A stretch of DNA of 64,000 bases, from assembly GCF_042665525.1 (NCBI RefSeq), contig NZ_JBHTCQ010000001.1, forward strand, positions 1,054,001 through 1,118,000. The letters are read 5' to 3'. This document shows positions 8,079-15,943 of the stretch, piece by piece. Origin of the DNA: Allobogoriella alba. GTDB lineage: Bacteria > Actinomycetota > Actinomycetes > Actinomycetales > Actinomycetaceae. Numbering within the stretch: the stretch's first letter is position 1; every line of letters begins with the position of its first letter. A program made the position numbers and the translations under genes. Under the pieces are notes generated by a model. That model ran no database searches. It was not told the origin of the DNA and saw nothing but the letters and a program-made list of their open reading frames with translations.

Positions 8079-8485
8079 GCGCGGCGGCGCCGCGGCCCGC
8101 CGATCTCGCCCCCGGCCCGGCCGTCGACCGGCCCGGCGAGGCGCCCCGGCACGTCACGCTGGCGCTGCTCGTGGTGACCCTGGCGACGGTTGCGCTGAGC
8201 GTCACCGACGGCCCGCCGTCGGCGCGGCTGCCCCTCCTGCTGGTGTTCGTGTGCACGGCGCCGGGTTGGGTGCTCTTCGCGCGCGCCCAGGACCCCGCGC
8301 CCCGCCGGTGGACGGTGGTGATCGCCGCGAGCGTCGCGATCTCGATCCTGCTCGCCATGGTCATGCTGCTCACGAACTGGTGGGAGCCGGCGGCCGTCAT
8401 GCTGGCGCTGGAGGTGCTCACCGCCGTCGGCCTCGTGATCCGTCTGGCTCGGCGCCGCGACCGGCGCTCGGGTGACACCTCGTGA
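8075..8485 (+). CDS. Small polytopic membrane protein
   Basis: A 136-aa protein starting at the GTG that shares GTGA with the upstream stop. About four hydrophobic helices follow a proline-rich N-terminus: LALLVVTLATVAL, LLLVFVCTAPGWVL, WTVVIAASVAISILLAMVML and AVMLALEVLTAVGLVI. The tail is RLARRRDRR, a positive-inside signal. No family is recognised. It is coupled by 4-bp overlaps on both sides to the HprK-like protein and the flippase, so it is probably a subunit or accessory of the export complex. Confidence 0.7.
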   Translation: MSAAAPRPADLAPGPAVDRPGEAPRHVTLALLVVTLATVALSVTDGPPSARLPLLLVFVCTAPGWVLFARAQDPAPRRWTVVIAASVAISILLAMVMLLTNWWEPAAVMLALEVLTAVGLVIRLARRRDRRSGDTS

Positions 8486-9747
8486 CGGCGACGGCGACCG
8501 CCCGGGAGGAGACCGTGTCTGCGCGGCGGGGCGGCGGCCGCGGGGGCATGTTCGCGGATGGTGCGGCCCTCGGCGGGAGCGCCACCGTCACCGCCCTCGC
8601 CGGACTGCTCGGCTGGCTGATCGCCGCGCGGATGCTCCCGCAGGCCCAGGTCGGTGAGGCCTCCGGTTTCGTCAACGCCTTCAAGATGGTCGCCGCGATC
8701 TCCGAGCTCGGCCTGGCGTTCGGGCTGCTGCGCTGGCTGCCCCGAGCGGGTTCCGCCGGGGCCACCCTGGTGACGCGGTGCTTCGTCGTGACGGTCGCCC
8801 TCGGCCTGGTGGTGGCCGCCGTGTGGTTCCTCGTCCAGCCGGGCACCATCCCGGCCGCCTCCGAACCGCTGCCGTGGCTGGCGGCAGGGGGCCTGTTCGT
8901 GCTCGGCGCCGTCTCCTGGGCGCTGTTCAGCTTGCAGGACGACGCGCTCACCGGCCTCGGGTGGGCGCGGTGGGTCCCGGTCGAGAACGTCACGTTCGCC
9001 GTCGTCCGCATCGGGCTGCTGGTGGCTCTGGCGCCCCTGCTCGGCGCGCTCGGCATCGTCCTGTCCTGGGTGGTGCCGGTGGTCATCGGCGTGGTCGTCG
9101 TGACCACCCTCATGCTTCGCCGGGCCCGCCGCGCCACCGGGCCCGCGCTGCTGCCGGGCCGCCAGGAGGTGGCAGGCCTCGTCGGGCCGGCGTACACCGC
9201 GCACCTTGCCGTGTCGGTCGCCGGCAACGTCATCCCCCTGGTGGCGATCGCACGGTTCGGCACCGAGGTCGGCGCTGCGTTCTTCGTGGTGTGGACCGGC
9301 CTGCAGGCCCTCGAGTTCGCCACCACCGGGTTCGGCAACTCGCTCGCCATCCGGATCGCCGCGGACGCGGACGACCGCCGCGGCCTCATCCGCCACCTCG
9401 CCGTCCGGGTGGCCATGGTCCTGGTGCCCACGCTCGCCCTGGCCGCGCTGCTCGCCGACGTGATCATGGGCCTGTTCGGCGCGAGCTACCTCTCGATGAC
9501 GCCACTGCTGCGCTGGGTGCTGCTCGGCTTCGCCGCGCGTGCGGCGGTGCTCATCGTCGTCGCCGTGCACACTGGCGCCGGTCGCGGGTTCCGCCTCGGG
9601 CTGCTCCACGTGGTGAACGCCGCGGGGCTCATGGTCGCGGCCTTGGTGACGCCGGACGTCACCACGATCGGCGTGCTGTACGTCTGCTGGCAGGTCCTGT
9701 GCGCCGTCGGCGCGGCCGTCGACCTGGCGAGGGTCGAACGACGATGA
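8482..9747 (+). CDS. Wzx-like polysaccharide flippase (MATE/MVF fold)
   Basis: A 421-aa membrane protein with about 12 hydrophobic helices. The first repeat has GLLGWLIAARMLPQAQVGEA, the typical start of oligosaccharide flippases of the RfbX/Wzx family. Such proteins move lipid-linked repeat units across the cytoplasmic membrane. A second half-repeat starts near HLAVSVAGNVIPLVAIARFG. The GTG start overlaps the upstream stop by 4 bp (GTGA), and the stop overlaps the next ATG (ATGA). Its position between the HprK-like protein and a large polytopic protein fits a Wzx/Wzy-type export route, though a polymerase is not proven. Confidence 0.8.
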   Translation: MTATATAREETVSARRGGGRGGMFADGAALGGSATVTALAGLLGWLIAARMLPQAQVGEASGFVNAFKMVAAISELGLAFGLLRWLPRAGSAGATLVTRCFVVTVALGLVVAAVWFLVQPGTIPAASEPLPWLAAGGLFVLGAVSWALFSLQDDALTGLGWARWVPVENVTFAVVRIGLLVALAPLLGALGIVLSWVVPVVIGVVVVTTLMLRRARRATGPALLPGRQEVAGLVGPAYTAHLAVSVAGNVIPLVAIARFGTEVGAAFFVVWTGLQALEFATTGFGNSLAIRIAADADDRRGLIRHLAVRVAMVLVPTLALAALLADVIMGLFGASYLSMTPLLRWVLLGFAARAAVLIVVAVHTGAGRGFRLGLLHVVNAAGLMVAALVTPDVTTIGVLYVCWQVLCAVGAAVDLARVERR

Positions 9748-11582
9748 GCACCGGACTGGACGAGCAGCGCGTGACGCTGGGTGATCTGTTCCCCGAGCGC
9801 GGGACCGCCCCGCCGAACGGTGCGCCCACCCCGCAGGACCGTCACGAGCGGCGGCGGGAGCTCGCGCACCTGCTGAAGGACCTGGCACCCGCGGCGCTGG
9901 TCCTCCTCGGGGTGCTGCTGTGGGCCGTGGGGCTGGAGCCGGTGGACCCGGACACGCTCGACGGCTACGGCCTGATCACGAAGCTGTCCCCGGTGTGCCT
10001 GACCGGCATCGTGCTGGTCGGTGCCGCCGGGGCGTGGGAGCTCTTCGGGCAGCGACGCACGATCGTGCTCGCCCTCGCCACGATCGGGCTCTGGCTCTCC
10101 GTCTCGGCCACGCAGCCGCTGGTCTACGGTCCCGCGCGCCTGCCGTGGGGATGGATCCATGCCGGCTTCTCCGAGCACATCGGGATGACCGGGGACGTGA
10201 TCCACAACTTCGACATCCGGTTCTCCTGGCCGGCCATGTTCACCGTCACCCAGATGTGGGCCGAGGCGGCCGGCCTGGAACGCGTGGACCGGATGATCGA
10301 GCTGGCGCCCGTGGCCTTCACCGGGATCGCCGCCCTCGGCGTTGGCGCGCTCGCGCAGGCGGTGGCCGGTCCGGGCCGTGTCGCGTGGCTGGCGGTCTGG
10401 CTCTTCCTGGCCGCCAGCTGGACCGAGCAGGACTACTTCTCGCCGCAGGCGCTCACCTACTGCCTGTACGTCGCCGGTCTCGCGATCATGGTCTCCGACC
10501 TCACCAGTCCCGGCCCCGCCACCGGCGGCCGGATCCTGCCCTGGCGCCGCTCGGTGCCGCCGACGACGCCGGGCACCCGCATCCGCGCGCACGTGCTCCT
10601 GCTGCTCCTCGCGGTCGCGCTGGCCCCGACGCATCAGCTCTCGCCGTTCGTCCTCGCCGGCATGGCCCTGGTCCTGCTGCTGTTCGGGCGGCTCTCCAGT
10701 GCCTGGCTGCCGATCATGCTGCTCTCTGCGCCGACCGTGTGGTTCTTCCTCGGCGCGCGGGAGACCTGGGTCAACGAGCTCGAGAAGATCGTCGGCGGCA
10801 TCGGTGACTTCGGCGGGTCTCTGAACGCCGGCGTCACCGACCGGGTCTCGGGCGACCTCGGTCATCAGGTCATCACCTCCGGGCGGATCGGGGTCTTCCT
10901 GCTGGTGGGCCTGATCGCGTTCGTCGGCTGGCTCGTGCTGCGCCGCGCGGCGCACCGGACGTGGGCGCTCCCGGTGCTGGCCGGTTCGACGTTCCTCATC
11001 GCGGCCGTCCAGCCGTACGGCGGCGAGATCTTCATGCGGTGCTACCTCTTCTCGCTGCCGTGGCTGGCGATCGGCATCGGCTACGCCCTCGAGGCGCTCA
11101 GGTCGCGCGCCGTCCTCGCTCGAGTCGTCTCGGCGGTCCTCGTCGGCGCGCTCGCGGTGAGCTGCCTCGCCTTGCGGGGCGGCAACGACGCGTGGCTCAC
11201 CTTCACCGACGGTGACCTGGCGGTCATGGACGTCGCGTACGGCCAGGCACGGGAGGGGGAGACGATCGTCGTGCTGCGGTGGTCCACCCCGCTGCAGATG
11301 GCCGCGGCCGCGGACGTCCCGCAGCGCGGCATGGACGAGCTCGACTCGGAGGAGCGCCCCTGCGTCACGGAGGAGCAGATGGTCGCGTGCCTCGAGCAGG
11401 ACGAGGTCGAGTACGTGGTCATCACCCCGCAGCAGGACCGCGAAGGGGTCATCCTCGACGGTATGGAGCCGGGCTGGACCGGCCAGGTCGCCGACGGGCT
11501 CCTCGCCCACGGCTACCGGGTGGTCTACGAGCACGACGGACGGCTGCTGCTCGCGCGTGAGGACCGGGAGGCCGGCCCATGA
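9744..11582 (+). CDS. Large polytopic membrane protein (possible GT-C enzyme or polymerase)
   Basis: A 612-aa protein with roughly 12 transmembrane helices and a C-terminal extracytoplasmic domain of ~130 residues after AVLVGALAVSCLAL. That domain contains the pair CVTEEQMVACLEQ, two cysteines that could form a disulfide. Hydrophilic loops with PWGWIHAGFSEH and WTEQDYFSPQALTYC are the best candidates for a lumenal active site. The architecture resembles GT-C glycosyltransferases or Wzy polymerases, but I cannot see a diagnostic motif. The ATG overlaps the flippase stop by 4 bp, and the same frame upstream of 9744 is only the shadow of the flippase. Confidence 0.65.
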   Translation: MSTGLDEQRVTLGDLFPERGTAPPNGAPTPQDRHERRRELAHLLKDLAPAALVLLGVLLWAVGLEPVDPDTLDGYGLITKLSPVCLTGIVLVGAAGAWELFGQRRTIVLALATIGLWLSVSATQPLVYGPARLPWGWIHAGFSEHIGMTGDVIHNFDIRFSWPAMFTVTQMWAEAAGLERVDRMIELAPVAFTGIAALGVGALAQAVAGPGRVAWLAVWLFLAASWTEQDYFSPQALTYCLYVAGLAIMVSDLTSPGPATGGRILPWRRSVPPTTPGTRIRAHVLLLLLAVALAPTHQLSPFVLAGMALVLLLFGRLSSAWLPIMLLSAPTVWFFLGARETWVNELEKIVGGIGDFGGSLNAGVTDRVSGDLGHQVITSGRIGVFLLVGLIAFVGWLVLRRAAHRTWALPVLAGSTFLIAAVQPYGGEIFMRCYLFSLPWLAIGIGYALEALRSRAVLARVVSAVLVGALAVSCLALRGGNDAWLTFTDGDLAVMDVAYGQAREGETIVVLRWSTPLQMAAAADVPQRGMDELDSEERPCVTEEQMVACLEQDEVEYVVITPQQDREGVILDGMEPGWTGQVADGLLAHGYRVVYEHDGRLLLAREDREAGP

Positions 11583-11818
11583 TGTGGACCGCCGTGCTCG
11601 GGGCCATCACGTGGATCGCCTTCCTCGTGGCCTGCCTCACCCGGGTCGTGCTGGCCGAGCGGTCCGCCGGGACGGGCGGTGCCGACGAGCGCACGCCGCT
11701 GCCGCGCCGGTCGGCGGCGGTGCGCCGGCTCGACGTCGCCATCGCGTTCCTCACCGTGGCGTGCCTCGCGTCGCTGTTCGGTCACTTCTTCCAGGTGCTG
11801 TCCGATGTCGCGAGCTGA
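11579..11818 (+). CDS. Small two-helix membrane protein
   Basis: A 79-aa protein whose ATG overlaps the preceding TGA by 4 bp. There are two hydrophobic helices: AVLGAITWIAFLVACL and VAIAFLTVACLASLFGHF. A basic loop RRSAAVRR between them should face the cytoplasm. It has no recognised family. Its strict coupling to the 612-aa polytopic protein suggests a small partner subunit. It is short but has actinobacterial codon usage and sits within an unbroken operon, so I consider it real. Confidence 0.65.
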   Translation: MMWTAVLGAITWIAFLVACLTRVVLAERSAGTGGADERTPLPRRSAAVRRLDVAIAFLTVACLASLFGHFFQVLSDVAS

Positions 11819-11828
11819 AGGGGGAGCG

Positions 11829-12737
11829 GTGCACGCACCGACCGTCTCGATCGTCATCCCGATCCACAACGGCGAGCGATTCCTGCGGGCCACGCTCAGC
11901 AGCGTCCTCGCCCAGTCCGGTGTCGACTTCGAGGTGGTGGCGGTCAACAACGCCTCGACCGACGCCACGGCTGCCGTCCTGGCCGAGTGGGACGATCCGC
12001 GCCTCCGCGTGCTCACCACCACCACGCTGCTGCCGCTGGCGCAGAACTGGCGGTTCGCGATGTCCCACGCGCGGGGCGACTTGGTCAAGGTGGTGTGTGC
12101 CGACGACCTGATCTACCCGGGCATGCTCGCGACCCAGGCGGCGATGCTCACCGAGCATCCTGCGCTGGCGGTCGTCGCCTGCCGGCGCGACTTCATCGAC
12201 GAGCACGGCCGGACGCTGCAGGCGGCCCGAGGGCTGTACGGGCTCACCGGTTGGCGGACCGGCGCCGAGGTGGTCCGCCAGGTGGTGACCCTGGGCATCA
12301 ACCCGATCGGGGAGTCCGCAGGAGTGATGTTCCGGCGGGACGACTACGAGACCGTCGGCGGGTTCGACACCCGGCGCACGTTCCCGATGGACATCGACCT
12401 GTGGCTCCGCCTGCTCGAGCGCGGCCACCTGTACGGGCAGGCGGAGAGCCGGGCGGCGTTCCGCCTGTCCACGGCGGGTCTCTCGGCGGCACACTCCAGG
12501 CACCAGCACGCCGAGAACACCGCGTTCGCCACGGAGGCTGCCGCGCACTGGAACGTCTCGTCCGTCCAGCGCGGGCTCGGCCGCGTGCTCCAGCCGCTCG
12601 CCTGGTGGGCATGGGCGCTACGGGCACGACTGTTCGGCGCCGTGACCGGCCTGCGGCGCAGCCACAGGGAACCGGCGGCCATCCCATCGCCGCCCTCCCT
12701 CCGCACCGAGCCGACGGCGGAGTCCGCGCCACGGTGA
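11829..12737 (+). CDS. Family 2 glycosyltransferase
   Basis: A 302-aa GT2 enzyme. Motifs seen are VSIVIPIHNGERFL at the N-terminus, VVAVNNASTDAT, the acidic VVCADDLIYPGM, and a conserved acidic DIDLWLRLLE segment where the catalytic base of this family lies. I chose the GTG at 11829 because AAGGGGGAG precedes it closely; an ATG eight codons upstream (11805) would overlap the small membrane gene by 14 bp and is the alternative. It probably adds a sugar to the repeat unit before export. The C-terminal ~40 residues are basic and disordered. Confidence 0.85.
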   Translation: MHAPTVSIVIPIHNGERFLRATLSSVLAQSGVDFEVVAVNNASTDATAAVLAEWDDPRLRVLTTTTLLPLAQNWRFAMSHARGDLVKVVCADDLIYPGMLATQAAMLTEHPALAVVACRRDFIDEHGRTLQAARGLYGLTGWRTGAEVVRQVVTLGINPIGESAGVMFRRDDYETVGGFDTRRTFPMDIDLWLRLLERGHLYGQAESRAAFRLSTAGLSAAHSRHQHAENTAFATEAAAHWNVSSVQRGLGRVLQPLAWWAWALRARLFGAVTGLRRSHREPAAIPSPPSLRTEPTAESAPR

Positions 12738-12793
12738 GCACGGCGGCTGGCAGCACACCCACCACCCATCGACCAGGAGAGGCGAACGGAGCC

Positions 12794-13750
12794 ATGCCCC
12801 GCTACGAGACAGCACAACGGGACCACAGCCGCTCGACGCGCACGCGTCCTGCTCCGGGGCGGGGGGCGTACGTCCTCGGCATGCACCGGTCCGGGACGTC
12901 CGTCGTCACCGGTGTGCTCGACCGCCTCGGGCTCGACGGTGGGCCCCGCGACCTGATGCTCGACGGCGACCGGTTCAACGCCGACGGGTACTGGGAGCAG
13001 CGGCCACTCGTGGAGCTGCACCGGGCGATCCTGCGCCGTGAACGGGGTTTCGCCTCGGCACCACCGAAGGAACCGATGTGGTACTCGGCCCGTTCGCGGG
13101 AGCTGGCCGCCCGCGGCATCGACCAGGTGCTGTCCGTCTTCGCGGACCGGCCGTGGTTCCTCAAGGATCCCGCGCACTGCCTGTTGCTCGATCTGTGGGA
13201 CGACCATCGCGGCCTCGGTGACCTCGCCGTCGTGGTGAGCCGAGCCCCCCGGCACGTGGCACGCTCGCTCCGGCACCGGAACCGCTACAGCGAGGCGATG
13301 GCGCTCGGCCTGTGGGAGCGGTACAGCCGCGCAACGCTCGGCAACCTCGCCGGGCGGGCCTGCCATTTCGTCCGTTACGAGGACCTGCTCGAGGACCCGC
13401 ACGGCACCGTCGCGGATCTGGCCGCCACGCTGAACGAGGTGTTCGGTATGGACCTCGGCCCCGAGATCGTCACGCATGCGGCGGAGCTGGTGCGGCCGTC
13501 CGACCGGGCCTCCAGCTCGAGCGCGACGGCCGTGGCGAACGCCCCGCTGGCACGGGAGCAGTCCGAGCTGGACGAGATCCTGACCGGACTGCGCGGTTAC
13601 CACCGGCGCTTCGGTGGCGTGGTTCTCCCCGCACCCAGTTCCGTGGGGGTCCGTGCGCTCGAGCGTCGGCGTCGCCTCCTGCTCCTGGCGACATCCGTCG
13701 TCACTCTCGACCTCGACCGCTCGGCGCGGCTGGACCGCCGGGGGCGATGA
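12794..13750 (+). CDS. PAPS-dependent sulfotransferase
   Basis: A 318-aa sulfotransferase-fold protein. The 5'-phosphosulfate loop is VLGMHRSGTSVV (about residues 30-41) and the 3'-phosphate site is in VVVSRAPRHVARSLRHRN, with the conserved serine and arginine. RYEDLLEDP matches the family's late strand. It should transfer sulfate from PAPS to a hydroxyl of the glycan. The ATG at 12794 has CGGAG 2 nt and AGGAGA 12 nt upstream; a GTG at 12734 that shares GTGA with the preceding stop is in frame and would add 20 poorly conserved residues. The 6-bp gap to the second sulfotransferase indicates one transcript. Confidence 0.82.
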   Translation: MPRYETAQRDHSRSTRTRPAPGRGAYVLGMHRSGTSVVTGVLDRLGLDGGPRDLMLDGDRFNADGYWEQRPLVELHRAILRRERGFASAPPKEPMWYSARSRELAARGIDQVLSVFADRPWFLKDPAHCLLLDLWDDHRGLGDLAVVVSRAPRHVARSLRHRNRYSEAMALGLWERYSRATLGNLAGRACHFVRYEDLLEDPHGTVADLAATLNEVFGMDLGPEIVTHAAELVRPSDRASSSSATAVANAPLAREQSELDEILTGLRGYHRRFGGVVLPAPSSVGVRALERRRRLLLLATSVVTLDLDRSARLDRRGR

Positions 13751-13756
13751 GGAACG

Positions 13757-14647
13757 ATGCTGCTGGAGTTCGAGCGGACGGCGAAGCGGATCCTCCAACC
13801 ACTCACCTCGCCGGGCACCCGGCGCCGCATCATCGCCGCGCGTGACTCGGCGGTGGGTCTGGTCGCCGGGGGTCGAAGCCGGCTGCCGGGGGAGCGTCAG
13901 CTACCCGGCCTGCTCATCGCCGGCGCTCAGAAAGCTGGAACGACATATCTCGACCGGCAGCTCGCGCGGCACCCGGAGATCGGCGTCCCACTCACCAAGG
14001 AGCTCCACTTCTTCGACGATCGGCATCACCGTGGTCCGGCGTGGTACGGCGGGCACTTCGCGCGACGTGGGCGGTACCGGCTGACCATCGAGGCGAGCCC
14101 GGGGTACATGTTCCACCCGCACGCGCCCGGCCGGATCGCCGCGACGTTGCCGGAGGTCCGGGTGGTGCTCCTGCTGCGGGATCCCCTGCGGCGGGCGCAC
14201 TCGCACTACCTCCATGAGCGCCGGCTCGGCTTCGAGACCGCGTCGACGTTCGAGGAGGCGATCGACCTCGAGCCGGCGCGGGTCGAGCCGGATCTGCGCC
14301 GCATCGAGCAGGACGAGTCGGCGGTCGGGTTCGCCTGGCGCCACTGCTCCTACCTCTCCCGCGGGCACTACCTCGATCAGGTGCGCCGCTGCCACCGGGC
14401 GCTCGGCCGGGACCGCGTCCTGGTGCTCAGATCCGAGGACATGTACGCCCGGCCCGCCCAGACGGTGGCACGGGTCGTCGAGTTCGCCGGGTTGGAGCCA
14501 TGGGTTCCGGAACGGTTCGCTCCGAACGACATGGCGGCCACGGGTGGACCCAGGCTGGCCGGGGCCACCCGGGAACGCCTTGCCGAGTACTTCCGGCCGC
14601 ACAACGAGGCGCTCGCCGAGTATCTCGGCACCGACGTGTGGTGGTGA
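13757..14647 (+). CDS. PAPS-dependent sulfotransferase, heparan-sulfotransferase-like
   Basis: A 296-aa enzyme related to the carbohydrate sulfotransferases that act on heparan-type glycans. The 5'-phosphosulfate loop is IAGAQKAGTTYL, with the catalytic lysine just after AQ. The acidic/His segment KELHFFDDRHH follows, then the 3'-phosphate site VVLLLRDPLRRAHSHY. GHYLDQVRR and VLRSEDMYARP complete the family pattern. It is only distantly similar to the preceding sulfotransferase, so the two probably modify different positions. It is the last gene of the operon that begins at 6060. Confidence 0.87.
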   Translation: MLLEFERTAKRILQPLTSPGTRRRIIAARDSAVGLVAGGRSRLPGERQLPGLLIAGAQKAGTTYLDRQLARHPEIGVPLTKELHFFDDRHHRGPAWYGGHFARRGRYRLTIEASPGYMFHPHAPGRIAATLPEVRVVLLLRDPLRRAHSHYLHERRLGFETASTFEEAIDLEPARVEPDLRRIEQDESAVGFAWRHCSYLSRGHYLDQVRRCHRALGRDRVLVLRSEDMYARPAQTVARVVEFAGLEPWVPERFAPNDMAATGGPRLAGATRERLAEYFRPHNEALAEYLGTDVWW

Positions 14648-14662
14648 CCTCGCCGAGGTGAC

Positions 14663-15628
14663 TCAGCGGCCGGCGCGCGTGATCCCCGACTCGCCGGCCA
14701 CCAGCAGCAGGGCGAGCAGCGCGAGCCCGGCGACCCCGAGGCCGGAGTAGGCGACGTCACCGCCGCCGGGCGGTGCGACCGTGATCGGGTTCGCCGCGGG
14801 GCCGGTCGCGGAGACGTGGCCGTCGACGGCCGGCGCGGAGACCAGCTCGTCGAGGAGGTCGAAGTCTGCGACCCCGGTGACCTCGACGGTGTCGCCCGGG
14901 TGGGCGGCGGCCCTGCCCGTCGCGGCCGCCCACCCGCTCGCGGTCGCGGCGGTGTCATGGACGCAGTCCTGGACCTCTGCATGGCCTGGCGGCCCGTCGG
15001 TGGCGCCGGAGCCGGCCGCCGGGCGGCTGGACGCGCCGTCGTCCGTGCCGGGGGCGCTGCCTCCCCCGGGAGTGGGATCAGTGCCTCCCCCGGGGCCGGG
15101 TAGATCACCGGGCGGGGTCACACCCGGGTCCGGATCCGGCTCGCGCGGCGGCTCGTCCGGGGTGACCTCGCGCGGCGGCTCGTCCGGGATGACCGGGTCG
15201 ACGATCTCCTCCGGGTCGGAGGCCGGGCCGTCGTCCCCCAGTACGTCATCCACGACGCCGCCCTCGCCGGCGACGTTCTCGACCGCACCTGCCGCGTCGC
15301 CGTCGGCGATGTTCTCCACGGCATCACCCACGTCCTCGGTGACGCCGTCCGTCACGCCGCCCGGCCCGACCAGCTTCTCGACCGCACCATCCTCCCCGGC
15401 AACACCCTCGACCGCTCCGCCGACGTCGCCGCTCGTGAGGCTCTCGACCGTGCGACGGACCCCTCCTTCGGGGCCGACCACGTTGTCCACCAGGCCGTTC
15501 TCCCCGGCCACGCCGGGGACGAGGTCCGAGGGTGCGGCGGCGTGCGCGGCGCCGCCCATGAGCAGCAGCGCGCCTGTGAGCAACACGGTCGAGAGCACCC
15601 GCGTGACCCGCGTGCGGTGTGTTCGCAT
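14663..15628 (-). CDS. Secreted low-complexity repeat protein with C-terminal membrane anchor
   Basis: A 321-aa protein. A signal peptide (VLSTVLLTGALLLMGGAAHA) is followed by degenerate repeats of about 30 residues built on GENGLVDNVVGP, GEDGAVEKLVGP and GEGGVVDDVLG. Then come a Pro/Asp/Glu-rich spacer and a small domain with one cysteine, ending in the hydrophobic helix GLGVAGLALLALLLVAG and a short basic tail. No LPXTG is visible, so anchoring would be by the helix. I chose the ATG at 15628 because AGGAG is 9 nt upstream; the ATG at 15634 is only 3 nt from it. The ribosome site lies inside a long hairpin (15637-15724). The function is unknown. Confidence 0.65.
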   Translation of the reverse strand: MRTHRTRVTRVLSTVLLTGALLLMGGAAHAAAPSDLVPGVAGENGLVDNVVGPEGGVRRTVESLTSGDVGGAVEGVAGEDGAVEKLVGPGGVTDGVTEDVGDAVENIADGDAAGAVENVAGEGGVVDDVLGDDGPASDPEEIVDPVIPDEPPREVTPDEPPREPDPDPGVTPPGDLPGPGGGTDPTPGGGSAPGTDDGASSRPAAGSGATDGPPGHAEVQDCVHDTAATASGWAAATGRAAAHPGDTVEVTGVADFDLLDELVSAPAVDGHVSATGPAANPITVAPPGGGDVAYSGLGVAGLALLALLLVAGESGITRAGR

Positions 15629-15943
15629 GATCATGGGCTCCTGACTGGGGGGTGAACTCCGCCCAGGACGGACGGTGGGGGCAAGAACCGGGAGGGGTCG
15701 GCCGTCCACCCCTCAGTCAGGAGCGGCGGAGACCTCGGGCAGCGCCTCGAGGTGGCCCGGCGTGCGCGCCGGGATGGGCAGGCTGAACGGATGATGCCCG
15801 AGTGCCCCCGACCCGTTCATCTCGACCCCCTGCGTCCGATCTGGCCTGCCTTCGTCACGCTAGCCGCGGCCCGGGCGCGCGGTACTCGCAGTTGATGAAG
15901 TTCTGATCTTGGCGATCCGCCGCGAAACGGCACATTCCCACGG
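15629..15943. other. 315-bp intergenic region between two minus-strand genes
   Basis: It contains the 18-bp-arm inverted repeat 15637-15724 covering the ribosome site of the downstream gene, and a compact hairpin at 15756-15773 (CCCGGCG with CGCCGGG, TGCG loop) about 170 nt after the aminotransferase-fusion stop. An ACGCTA at 15858-15863 reads TAGCGT on the minus strand and could be a -10 box for the secreted repeat protein. I see no coding sequence. Confidence 0.55.
15637..15724 (-). promoter_or_regulatory. Leader hairpin that buries the ribosome binding site
   Basis: GCTCCTGACTG (15637-15647) is the exact complement of CAGTCAGGAGC (15714-15724). After a one-base mismatch the pairing continues with GGGGTG (15649-15654) and CACCCC (15707-15712). 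In the minus-strand mRNA the right-hand arm comes first and the AGGAG of the 15628 gene is fully paired. The spacer is 52 nt. There is no U-run, so translational control fits better than termination. Confidence 0.55.
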
